Shown: positions 1 through 5,231 of the stretch, piece by piece
Position numbering within the stretch: the first letter of the stretch is position 1
Layout of the letters: each line of letters begins with the position of its first letter
DNA from: Bryobacterales bacterium
GTDB lineage: Bacteria > Acidobacteriota > Terriglobia > Bryobacterales > Bryobacteraceae
Reading direction: 5' to 3'
Assembly (NCBI GenBank): GCA_003154855.1
Contig: PMEV01000447.1
Coordinates: 2,363-9,304 of the forward strand
DNA: 6,942 nucleotides
Program-made: the position numbers and the translations under genes
The notes under the pieces: generated by a model
Database searches by the model: none
What the model was told of the DNA's origin: nothing
What the model saw: only the letters and a program-made list of their open reading frames with translations

Positions 1-572
1 GCGCCGGCTTCCACCATCACGATGCCGGCATCGGTCCCGGCCACGGTGATGCTCAGCTTGGATGCCCGCACCTGGTCGTAGGTGGGGTTGGCGATGAATT
101 TCCCGTCCACCAGGCCGACCCGCACGGCGGCGAGAGTCTCGGGGAACGGAATGTCGGAGAGCGCCAGGGCCGCGCCCGCTCCCACCATGGCCAGGGTATC
201 CGGATTCACCTGGGGGTCGGCGGAGAGCACCATGGCGATCACCTGGGTCTCGTGGCTAAAGCCCTTGGGGAACAGAGGGCGGATGGGCCGGTCGATCTGC
301 CGGCTGGTGAGGACTTCTTTTTCCGAGGGGCGTCCCTCGCGTTTGATGTAGCCGCCGGGAATCCTCCCGGCCGCGTAAGTGTATTCGCGGTAATCTACCG
401 TGAGCGGGAAAAAGCTCGCGCCTATCTTTGGCTCCGGCGCCATACACGCCGATACCAGCACGACCGAATCGCCGCAGCGAACGACGGCCGCGCCGTTCGC
501 CTGTTTTGCGACCTTGCCTGTCTCAATGGAAATTGTGCAGGAACCCAGGTCAATCTCAGAAGTGTGAACCAT
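1..572 (-). CDS. pnp: Polynucleotide phosphorylase (PNPase), N-terminal part, cut by window start
   Basis: The gene encodes the phosphorolytic 3'-5' exoribonuclease that degrades mRNA in the cytoplasm, often in an RNA degradosome. Translating the minus strand from the ATG at 572-570 gives 190 uninterrupted codons that run off the window. The visible part is the first RNase PH domain. Landmarks are FFPLTVDYREYTYAAGRIPGG (residues 55-74, quoted here in part: FFPLTVDY and AGRIPGG), REGRPSE (78-84), RQIDRPIRPLFPKGF (91-105) and NPDTLAMVGAGAALALS (123-139). A GGAG Shine-Dalgarno sequence lies at 584-581, eight bases before the ATG. The gene lies downstream of rpsO on the same strand, the usual rpsO-pnp arrangement, so co-transcription is likely. 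The RNA-contacting loop that is FFRR in E. coli reads YIKR here (75-78). The catalytic second PH domain and the KH and S1 domains lie outside the window. Family identity is very secure. Confidence 0.97.
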   Translation of the reverse strand, partial: MVHTSEIDLGSCTISIETGKVAKQANGAAVVRCGDSVVLVSACMAPEPKIGASFFPLTVDYREYTYAAGRIPGGYIKREGRPSEKEVLTSRQIDRPIRPLFPKGFSHETQVIAMVLSADPQVNPDTLAMVGAGAALALSDIPFPETLAAVRVGLVDGKFIANPTYDQVRASKLSITVAGTDAGIVMVEAG

Positions 573-588
573 TTTGAATTCTCCAATC

Positions 589-604
589 CCGGCCACCGGG
601 CCGG
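589..604 (-). promoter_or_regulatory. Hairpin just upstream of the pnp ribosome binding site
   Basis: The bases CCGGCC (589-594) and GGCCGG (599-604) form a perfect 6-bp GC stem with a 4-base loop. On the minus-strand transcript it ends four bases before the pnp Shine-Dalgarno sequence (584-581). In E. coli, PNPase controls its own mRNA through an RNase III-cut hairpin in the pnp leader. A similar role here is inference from position only; the stem is short compared with that site. Confidence 0.4.
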
Positions 605-662
605 TTCGTGTAAGGGCTGTTCATCGGAACTGCCTACGCTGGAGATGGAGCGGAACGAGCTT

Positions 663-724
663 AGCGGGTTTCGAACCAGGGCGATGTCCCCAACAGGTCT
701 CCAACCAATGGACTCTCGCCCGCT
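663..724 (-). other. Possible structured RNA element in the rpsO-pnp spacer
   Basis: This stretch of the 169-base rpsO-pnp spacer can fold into nested stems. AGCGGG (663-668) pairs with CCCGCT (719-724), and GTCC (686-689) pairs with GGAC (710-713). It could be a processing or pausing site between the two genes. No T-tract follows the outer stem on the minus strand, so it is not a classic terminator. The TTCGAA stretch at 670-675 recalls a tRNA T-loop, but its flanks do not form a T-arm. The fold is only predicted by eye, and stems this short can occur by chance in GC-rich DNA. Confidence 0.3.
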
Positions 725-741
725 GTGCTTGTGAGTATGCT

Positions 742-1011
742 CTAGCGGCGGATGCCTAAATCCTGAATGAGCTTCTTATAGCGCTCCGGCGTCTCGGACT
801 TCATGTAGTTCAGGAGCCGCCGCCGCCGTGCGACCAAGAGCAACAGACCCCTTCGGGAATGGTGGTCTTTCTTATGCGTCTTGAAATGCTCCGTGAGCTC
901 GGCGATACGCCGGCTCAGGAGCGCCACCTGCACTTCCGAGGAACCGGTATCGGTCTTATGCGCCCGGAACTTCCCGACAATCTGCTTCTTAACCTCTGTC
1001 GCCAGTGCCAT
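742..1011 (-). CDS. rpsO: 30S ribosomal protein S15
   Basis: The product is the small-subunit protein that binds the 16S rRNA central domain early in assembly. The frame is 89 residues, the same length as E. coli S15, and is full length. Family marks are DTGSSEVQVALLSRRI (21-36), the rRNA-binding HKKDHHSRRGLL (46-57) and the C-terminal end LIQDLGIRR (81-89). The start is the ATG at 1011-1009. An AAGGAG Shine-Dalgarno sequence at 1030-1025 lies 13 bases upstream, which is rather far; a small hairpin between them may shorten the distance. pnp follows on the same strand after 169 bases. S15 represses its own translation in several bacteria by binding its leader, and the hairpin here makes that plausible but unproven. 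Confidence 0.98.
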   Translation of the reverse strand: MALATEVKKQIVGKFRAHKTDTGSSEVQVALLSRRIAELTEHFKTHKKDHHSRRGLLLLVARRRRLLNYMKSETPERYKKLIQDLGIRR

Positions 1012-1014
1012 CCT

Positions 1015-1030
1015 AGAGTCGATACTCCTT
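1015..1030 (-). promoter_or_regulatory. rpsO ribosome binding site with an overlapping small hairpin
   Basis: On the minus strand the Shine-Dalgarno AAGGAG (1030-1025) overlaps a hairpin made of GAGT (1027-1024), loop ATCG (1023-1020) and ACTC (1019-1016). A G-U pair (1028 with 1015) extends it. The stem would cover most of the Shine-Dalgarno sequence. The leader before it (1031-1060) is strongly purine-rich. S15 is known to regulate itself through varied leader structures in different phyla, so this is a candidate site. The stem is only 4-5 bp, so the claim is modest. Confidence 0.4.
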
Positions 1031-1061
1031 CTCTCTCTTTATCTCCGTCTTGTACTTCTGT

Positions 1062-1088
1062 AGCATAGCACAGAACCGGTGGGGTCAG
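1062..1088 (-). promoter_or_regulatory. Possible rpsO-pnp promoter with extended -10
   Basis: On the minus strand, TGC followed by TATGCT (1070-1062) fits an extended -10 box. The best -35-like hexamer, CTGACC (1088-1083), is 15 bases upstream, shorter than the usual 16-18. It lies inside the left terminal repeat of the mobile unit. A start site near 1055 would give a leader of about 45 bases for rpsO. Extended -10 promoters need little -35 sequence, so only the -10 part is well supported. Confidence 0.35.
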
Positions 1089-1122
1089 CCCTTCCGGGCT
1101 GCCGCCGGGCTTCGGCCCGGCG
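1079..1122 (+). repeat. Left REP-like terminal repeat of the RAYT unit
   Basis: This 44-base sequence recurs in inverted orientation at 1717-1760 with 43 of 44 bases identical. It holds two hairpins in tandem. The first pairs CAGCCC (1086-1091) with GGGCTG (1096-1101) around TTCC. The second pairs CGCCGGGC (1103-1110) with GCCCGGCG (1115-1122) around TTCG. Paired imperfect palindromes beside a RAYT gene are the hallmark of REP/BIME-type elements that such enzymes bind and mobilise. A GTGGGG foot lies before the first hairpin, where RAYT systems carry a recognition tetranucleotide. Confidence 0.9.
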
Positions 1123-1177
1123 TCTGGGGAATACAAGCTCTTGAGAATCTCGGGGCGCTGCCAGCACTACGCTAACC

Positions 1178-1771
1178 ATGAGGCAGTACGAGCGCCGCCT
1201 CCCGCACTGGGAGCTCGTCGGACAACCCCTGTTCGTCACCTTCCGCCTGGCAGGCAGTTTGCCGGCTAACCGGGTCTTCCCGCCGGCCAGAGTGACCTCC
1301 GGCCGAGCCTTCGTAGCTCTGGACCGATTCCTGGACCAGGCCCGCAGCGGCCCCACATTCCTGGGCCAACCCGAGATCGCGCAACTGGTGGTCCAGGCAC
1401 TGGCTGATGGCGAAGCCCGTTTCCAGAGGTATCGCTTACACTGCTACGTGGTCATGCCCAACCACGTCCATCTGCTGGTGACTCCGCTCGTGAATTCCAG
1501 CCAGTGGCTGGGGCCACTGAAGGGATTTACGGGCCATCGGGCCAACCAGATTCTGGGCAGGCGCGGCGTGCCTTTCTGGCAGGACGAGAGCTATGATCGC
1601 CTGGTTGGCGACGAAGAGAGTTTCCGGCGGGTGCAGCGAAATATTGAATTCAATCCGGTCACAGCGGGATTGGCCGATTCGCCGCTGGAATTCCGGTGGT
1701 CAAGCGCAGCGGGATGCGCCGGGCAGAAGCCCGGCGGCAGCCCGGAAGGGCTGACCCCACAAACCCGGTAG
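1178..1771 (+). CDS. REP-associated tyrosine transposase (RAYT, Y1/HUH family)
   Basis: The 197-residue protein matches the IS200/IS605 Y1 transposase family, RAYT branch: single-strand DNA nucleases that cut near REP hairpins and join through a 5'-phosphotyrosine. The metal-binding HUH motif is MPNHVHLL (93-100, His96 and His98). The likely catalytic tyrosine is Tyr139 in FWQDESYDRLV (133-143). The C-terminal FNPVTAGL...WSSA (158-177) is typical of the family, as is the N-terminal RRLPHW...TFRLAGSLP (6-29). Length is normal and no frameshift is seen, so the gene looks intact. No good Shine-Dalgarno sequence precedes the ATG, so expression may be low. Residues from about 180 to 194 are encoded by the right terminal repeat, and the stop lies nine bases beyond it. 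The last 18 or so residues are therefore probably not part of the conserved fold. RAYTs are usually single-copy domesticated genes serving many REP copies. Confidence 0.92.
   Translation: MRQYERRLPHWELVGQPLFVTFRLAGSLPANRVFPPARVTSGRAFVALDRFLDQARSGPTFLGQPEIAQLVVQALADGEARFQRYRLHCYVVMPNHVHLLVTPLVNSSQWLGPLKGFTGHRANQILGRRGVPFWQDESYDRLVGDEESFRRVQRNIEFNPVTAGLADSPLEFRWSSAAGCAGQKPGGSPEGLTPQTR
1717..1760 (-). repeat. Right REP-like terminal repeat, inverted relative to the left copy
   Basis: This is the reverse complement of 1079-1122 with one difference, in the tetraloop of the 8-bp hairpin (loop AGAA on the plus strand, from TTCT against TTCG). Both stems stay perfectly paired. The copy lies inside the 3' end of the transposase frame and codes for its last residues. 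It also stands between the transposase and tolQ, so its hairpins could slow read-through transcription, but no T-tract follows and I do not call it a terminator. Confidence 0.9.
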
Positions 1772-1831
1772 ATTCTGCGGAAGTCAAGAAATCTCGTCAG
1801 GCCCCGGCATCCGCTGGAGGCGAGGCTCGTT

Positions 1832-1858
1832 TATGATAGGACTCGTGGGGGAAAACGT
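1832..1858 (+). promoter_or_regulatory. Possible tol-pal operon -10 box and tolQ ribosome binding site
   Basis: TATGAT (1832-1837) differs from the consensus -10 box by one base. No convincing -35 lies at the usual spacing. A start site near 1844 would leave a leader of about 15 bases. GGGGGA (1847-1852), six bases before the TTG at 1859, serves as the Shine-Dalgarno sequence. The 87-base gap after the transposase stop is the only room for an operon promoter outside the mobile unit. The ribosome binding site is better supported than the promoter. Confidence 0.4.
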
Positions 1859-2539
1859 TTGAACCTCTTTCTGCTGCTGCAACAGTACAACAGCGTTTGG
1901 GACATGGTGCTCCAGTTCAAGCCGTTGCCGCTGGCGGTGCTGGGGATACTGCTGATGTTCTCGGTCACCTCCTGGGCGATCATCTTCTCCAAGTGGATGG
2001 CGTTGCGGCGGGCGCGCGCGTCGAATGCGCGGTTCCTGCGGGCGTTCCGCAAGTCGAACGGCCTGGAGGCGGTGGCGGTGGTGGCGGAGCAGTTCCGGCC
2101 CTGCCCGCTGGCCACGGTGTTCGACTTCGGTTACGAGGAGGTCACGCGGCAGATCAAAGTGCGCGGCACGGTGGCCAACATGGTGGCGTTGGAGCGCACG
2201 CTGCAACTGGGCATCAGCGAGGAGCTGGCCAAGCTGGAACGGAGCATGAACTGGCTGGCCACCACCGCGACGGTGACGCCGTTCATCGGCCTGTTCGGAA
2301 CCGTTTGGGGCATCATCGCATCGTTTCAGGGGCTGGGGCAGGCGGGCAGCGCCAGTTTGCGCGCGGTAGCGCCGGGCATCTCGGAAGCGCTGGTGGCCAC
2401 CGCCATGGGGCTGGCCGCCGCCATTCCGGCCGCCATCTTCTATAACCATTACGGCTACGTCATTCGGGAGATCGGCGCGCGGATGGAGGACTTCGTGCTC
2501 GAGTTTCTGAACGTCTCCGAGAGGAGCTTCGAGGAATAG
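1859..2539 (+). CDS. tolQ: TolQ, proton-channel motor subunit of the Tol-Pal system (TolQ/ExbB family)
   Basis: The 226-residue protein is an inner-membrane subunit that, with TolR, turns the proton gradient into motion of TolA. Three membrane segments are visible at about 22-44, 133-155 and 174-196, with the large cytoplasmic loop between the first two, as in TolQ/ExbB. Signature stretches are TPFIGLFGTVWGIIASF (140-156) and EALVATAMGLAAAIPAA (176-192), which line the channel in this family. The start is a TTG at 1859, chosen because GGGGGA lies six bases upstream and the next in-frame ATG (1904, residue 16) would crop the N-terminus close to the first membrane segment. ExbB is the alternative by sequence alone, but TolR, TolB and Pal downstream decide for TolQ. 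tolR begins four bases after the stop. Confidence 0.95.
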   Translation: MNLFLLLQQYNSVWDMVLQFKPLPLAVLGILLMFSVTSWAIIFSKWMALRRARASNARFLRAFRKSNGLEAVAVVAEQFRPCPLATVFDFGYEEVTRQIKVRGTVANMVALERTLQLGISEELAKLERSMNWLATTATVTPFIGLFGTVWGIIASFQGLGQAGSASLRAVAPGISEALVATAMGLAAAIPAAIFYNHYGYVIREIGARMEDFVLEFLNVSERSFEE

Positions 2540-2543
2540 CGCG

Positions 2544-2993
2544 ATGGCCTTCTCGATTGGCAGCGGGGGCGCGGGCGGGCGGAGCCGGTTCCGGGGCACG
2601 CGGACGCTGGCGGAGATCAACATCGTGCCGCTGGTGGACGTGGTGCTGGTGCTGCTGGTGATCTTCATGCTCACCGCGCACGTGATGGAATTCGGCATGG
2701 AAGTGGACGTGCCCAAGGTCAAGCAGGTCAAGGATACGGCGCAGGAGTTGCCGGTGGTCACCATCACCCGGAGCGGCAACTTGTACCTGAACGACCAGAT
2801 GATCAACATCAACGATCTGGGAACGCAGGTGCGGAAGAAGTTCCACGGCGCGTCGTCGGTGTACTTGCGGGCGGACAAGGACGCCATTTGGGATGTGATC
2901 GCCCAGGTGGTTAGCGCCTTGAGCGAGGAGAAGCTGGGGATCAACATGGTGACCCAGCCGGAGGACGAGGCGGACAAGAAGAAGGGCCGCTGA
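2544..2993 (+). CDS. tolR: TolR, motor subunit with single membrane helix (TolR/ExbD family)
   Basis: The 149-residue protein is the second motor subunit. One membrane helix spans about 26-45 within EINIVPLVDVVLVLLVIFML (24-43). Asp32 matches the proton-carrying aspartate of the family (Asp23 in E. coli TolR). The periplasmic domain (about 50-136) has the expected LPVVTITRSGNLYLND pattern and RADKDAIWDVIAQV (109-122), and ends in a charged tail, EDEADKKKGR. The Shine-Dalgarno GAGGA (2531-2535) lies inside the last codons of tolQ, so translation of the two is closely linked. Length is normal for the family and no defects are seen. ExbD is the alternative name; context favours TolR. Confidence 0.95.
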   Translation: MAFSIGSGGAGGRSRFRGTRTLAEINIVPLVDVVLVLLVIFMLTAHVMEFGMEVDVPKVKQVKDTAQELPVVTITRSGNLYLNDQMININDLGTQVRKKFHGASSVYLRADKDAIWDVIAQVVSALSEEKLGINMVTQPEDEADKKKGR

Positions 2994-3008
2994 GGCCCGG
3001 GGTTTCGG

Positions 3009-3803
3009 ATGCCAGCGCAGATGTCCGGCCATGTCGACGTTCTGGAACAGCGGGATCCGGTGCGCATCTCCGTGCTGGCGTCGGTGGGCTTGCACGCGCT
3101 GATCTTTTCGGGCATCGTTTTGTCCGCGTCGCTGGGAGGGCATGGGGTGCAGTGGGGCGATCCTCACGCCGTGGGTGGCGGCTCGGTGGGCGTGACGGCG
3201 GTGAAGCAGATTCCGCTGCGGGCCCGCCCGGGGGCTGCCAACCCGCTGGCGAACGATACCGAATCCAGGGTGCCGCTGCCGCCCAAGTCCAAGCCCAGAG
3301 CGGCGCGTGCGCCCGCGCCCGACGCCATTCCGATTCGCGGCAAAGCGCATGAGCGCGCTTCGAGAGTCCAGCAGACGCCGTCCTACAGGCCTCAGCCGGA
3401 GCAGCCGAACCAGCTCTATAGCAGCTCCGGGCAGGCCATCAGCTCCAATATGTACGGAGGGCGCGCAGGTTCCCTGGGCGGCATGGTGGGGGTGGGGCCG
3501 CGCGGGTCGTTCGGCCAGGGATTCGGCTGGTACCGCGACCTGCTGGAGCAGCGCGTCGGCCAGAAGTGGCGCACCGACGACGTGGAGGCCCGTTTACAAA
3601 GCGCGCCGCCGGTGGTGGTGACTTTCGATATCGTCGGGAACGGCCAGATCCGCAATGTGCGGGTCTTGCAGGGCAGCGGGAACCGTACACTGGATTACTC
3701 GGCGCAGCGGGCCATCTACGACGCGGCTCCGTTCCCGCCACTGCCCCCGGGCTATCAGCGCGACAGCGCGCAGATCGAATTCTGGTTTCAACTAAAGCGA
3801 TGA
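3009..3803 (+). CDS. TolA-like energy transducer with a TonB-type C-terminal domain
   Basis: The 264-residue protein holds the TolA position between tolR and tolB. A single N-terminal membrane helix (about 19-42) contains Ser25-x3-His29, the Ser/His pair by which TonB and TolA engage their motor. The middle (about 55-170) is rich in Pro, Arg and Gly, with a glycine-rich patch at 149-173. It is not the long Ala/Lys-rich helix of E. coli TolA, and the whole protein is much shorter (421 residues in E. coli). The C-terminal domain (about 175-264), with PPVVVTFDIVGNGQI (200-214), LDYSAQRAI (228-236) and FPPLPPGY (242-249), is of TonB_C type. It most likely spans the periplasm to reach TolB and Pal. 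tolB starts within its stop codon (ATGA, 3800-3803). TonB in a transport role is possible but less likely in this operon. The start has only a weak GGGG ribosome site. Confidence 0.85.
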   Translation: MPAQMSGHVDVLEQRDPVRISVLASVGLHALIFSGIVLSASLGGHGVQWGDPHAVGGGSVGVTAVKQIPLRARPGAANPLANDTESRVPLPPKSKPRAARAPAPDAIPIRGKAHERASRVQQTPSYRPQPEQPNQLYSSSGQAISSNMYGGRAGSLGGMVGVGPRGSFGQGFGWYRDLLEQRVGQKWRTDDVEARLQSAPPVVVTFDIVGNGQIRNVRVLQGSGNRTLDYSAQRAIYDAAPFPPLPPGYQRDSAQIEFWFQLKR

Positions 3804-5200
3804 CCAAGAGAACCGTTTGGATCGGATTCTGTGGGCTGGCGGCCGTAGTCCTTCTGGCCGCGCAGCAGAGCGACGTGGTGATCACGCTGACCTCGAGCCA
3901 GAGGTCCGCGATCGCGGTCCCGGACTTCCGCGGGGCCGGCGACGCCCAAGCGTTCATGGGTGTCTTCAATCAGACCCTGTGGAAGGATCTGGAAAGCTCC
4001 GGCATGTACGCCATGGCGCCCAAGAGCATGTATCCTTTGCAAACGCCCCAGCGGCCCGAGGACTTCCGGCGGCCGCTGCCTGCGCCTCCCGCGCGCCGGG
4101 GCGCGCCGCCGCCCAAGCCTATCTCGCAGGGCCCCTGGCTGACGGATTGGAGCGAGCCGCCGGTGAAGGCGGGCTACCTGGCCTTCGGCTACACGGCGTC
4201 GCAGGGCGATCAGATCGTATTGCGCGCCTGGCTCTATAACGTCCTCCAGGCCGACCTGGCCAACGCCCAGGTGTTTGGCAAGACCTACCTCGGGCCGCTG
4301 GGCGAGGCGGGCGCGCGCAAGGTGGCCCACGATTTCGCCGCCGACATCCTGAAGCAGTTCGGCGGGGTCAGCCTGGTGGGCTCGAAGATATACTTCGTAT
4401 CCAACCGCAGCGGGCGTGGCATCAAAGAGATATGGTCCATGGACCCCGACGGGGCCAACCAAAAGCAGGTCACCCAGTACAAGTCCATCACGTTTACGCC
4501 AGCCGTTTCTCCGGACGGTACGCGGCTGGCGTTCACTACCTTCCAGCCGGGCAATCCTGCTATATTTGTATTCTCTTTGGAGACAGGAAGGCGACTGCCT
4601 TTTTACAGTCCGGCGTCGTCGGTGGCCACTACCCCCGAGTTCACTCCGGACGGACAGCACGTCCTGTTGGCGTCTTCAATCGGCGGATGGACTCAGATCT
4701 TCATGGCTAATCTGGAGGGCAGCGGCTTGCGTCGTATTGGCTTCTCTTCCGCCATCGACATCGAGCCCAAGGTGAACCCGAAATCGGGCTCCGAGATGGT
4801 GTTCGTCTCGGGGCGCTCCGGCCTGCCGCAGATCTACCGCATGAACCTGGATGGCGCCGACGTCTCGCGCCTGACCACCGGCGAGGGAGAGGCGGTGAAT
4901 CCGGCCTGGCACCCGGATGGGCAGCACATCGCATTCGCCTGGACGCGAGGGTACGCGCCGGGCAACTACAACATTTTCGTGATGGACGTAGCGTCCCGGC
5001 AGGTCAACCAGTTGACGCATGGCGCGGGATGCAACCAGAATCCGAGTTGGGCGCCGGACGGAGTACACATCGTCTTCGCGTCGAATCGCAGCGGCTCGAC
5101 GCAGATCTGGACGATGCTGGCGGATGGCACCCAACTCCAGCAACTTACCACACAGGGTCTGAATACGATGCCCGTGTGGAGCAAGCAGAGAGCAGAATGA
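3800..5200 (+). CDS. tolB: TolB, periplasmic beta-propeller of the Tol-Pal system
   Basis: The 466-residue protein is exported to the periplasm, where it binds Pal and is pulled off it by TolA. A Sec signal peptide covers about residues 1-21 (MTKR, then a hydrophobic stretch, ending LLAA before QQS). The N-terminal TolB domain runs to about 187 and includes IAVPDFRG (38-45). The six-bladed propeller follows, with repeated PDG motifs: VSPDGTRLAF (236-245), FTPDGQHVLL (281-290), HPDGQHIAFA (371-380) and APDGVHIVFA (418-427). I chose the ATG at 3800, which overlaps the stop of the previous gene by four bases. The frame is open back to 3566, but that part overlaps the TolA-like gene and would bury the signal peptide. 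A proline-rich insertion (about 80-112) interrupts the N-terminal domain. pal follows closely. Confidence 0.95.
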   Translation: MTKRTVWIGFCGLAAVVLLAAQQSDVVITLTSSQRSAIAVPDFRGAGDAQAFMGVFNQTLWKDLESSGMYAMAPKSMYPLQTPQRPEDFRRPLPAPPARRGAPPPKPISQGPWLTDWSEPPVKAGYLAFGYTASQGDQIVLRAWLYNVLQADLANAQVFGKTYLGPLGEAGARKVAHDFAADILKQFGGVSLVGSKIYFVSNRSGRGIKEIWSMDPDGANQKQVTQYKSITFTPAVSPDGTRLAFTTFQPGNPAIFVFSLETGRRLPFYSPASSVATTPEFTPDGQHVLLASSIGGWTQIFMANLEGSGLRRIGFSSAIDIEPKVNPKSGSEMVFVSGRSGLPQIYRMNLDGADVSRLTTGEGEAVNPAWHPDGQHIAFAWTRGYAPGNYNIFVMDVASRQVNQLTHGAGCNQNPSWAPDGVHIVFASNRSGSTQIWTMLADGTQLQQLTTQGLNTMPVWSKQRAE

Positions 5201-5214
5201 CATGTTGGAATCTC

Positions 5215-5220
5215 AGGAGG
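5215..5220 (+). promoter_or_regulatory. pal ribosome binding site, decides the start
   Basis: AGGAGG is a perfect Shine-Dalgarno sequence and lies 11 bases before the ATG at 5232. An in-frame ATG at 5202 lies before this site and would add ten residues ahead of the lipoprotein signal. The site therefore favours 5232. Confidence 0.8.
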
Positions 5221-5231
5221 CGAACTTCAGA

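Larger units (their letters stand above)
1079..1760 (+). mobile_element. RAYT unit: transposase gene between inverted REP-like repeats
   Basis: The unit runs from the left repeat to the right repeat, about 682 bases, and holds only the transposase gene. It lies between divergently transcribed rpsO-pnp and tolQRAB-pal-cpoB. The near identity of the two ends (one mismatch, in a loop) suggests recent activity or ongoing selection for the structure. IS200/IS605-type enzymes make no target duplication, and I did not identify one here. The outer boundaries are inferred from the extent of repeat identity; the true ends could extend a few bases either way. Confidence 0.8.

Noticed and set aside
252..734. 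Plus-strand open frame (160 codons) opposite pnp
   Set aside because: The minus strand encodes unmistakable PNPase over most of this stretch.
661..735. Possible tRNA because of the TTCGAA stretch
   Set aside because: The flanks do not pair as a T-arm, and no acceptor, D-arm or anticodon arm fits.
1079..1122. CRISPR-like repeat or intrinsic terminator
   Set aside because: Only two copies exist, inverted and flanking a RAYT gene, and no T-tract follows the hairpins.
1784..3115. Long minus-strand open frame (443 codons) opposite tolQ and tolR
   Set aside because: It is antisense to two certain genes, has no recognisable domain and reflects high GC content.
2460..3350. Minus-strand open frame (296 codons) opposite tolR and the tolA-like gene
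   Set aside because: Arg/His/Pro-rich composition typical of an antisense shadow in GC-rich DNA; no domain seen.
3566..3799. Upstream extension of the tolB frame
   Set aside because: It overlaps the conserved C-terminal domain of the TolA-like gene and would place the TolB signal peptide inside the protein.
3788..4660. Minus-strand open frame (290 codons) opposite tolB
   Set aside because: Antisense shadow of tolB with Arg-rich low-complexity sequence.
5202..5231. Earlier ATG start for pal
   Set aside because: The AGGAGG site lies after this ATG, and the extra ten residues would precede the lipoprotein signal.
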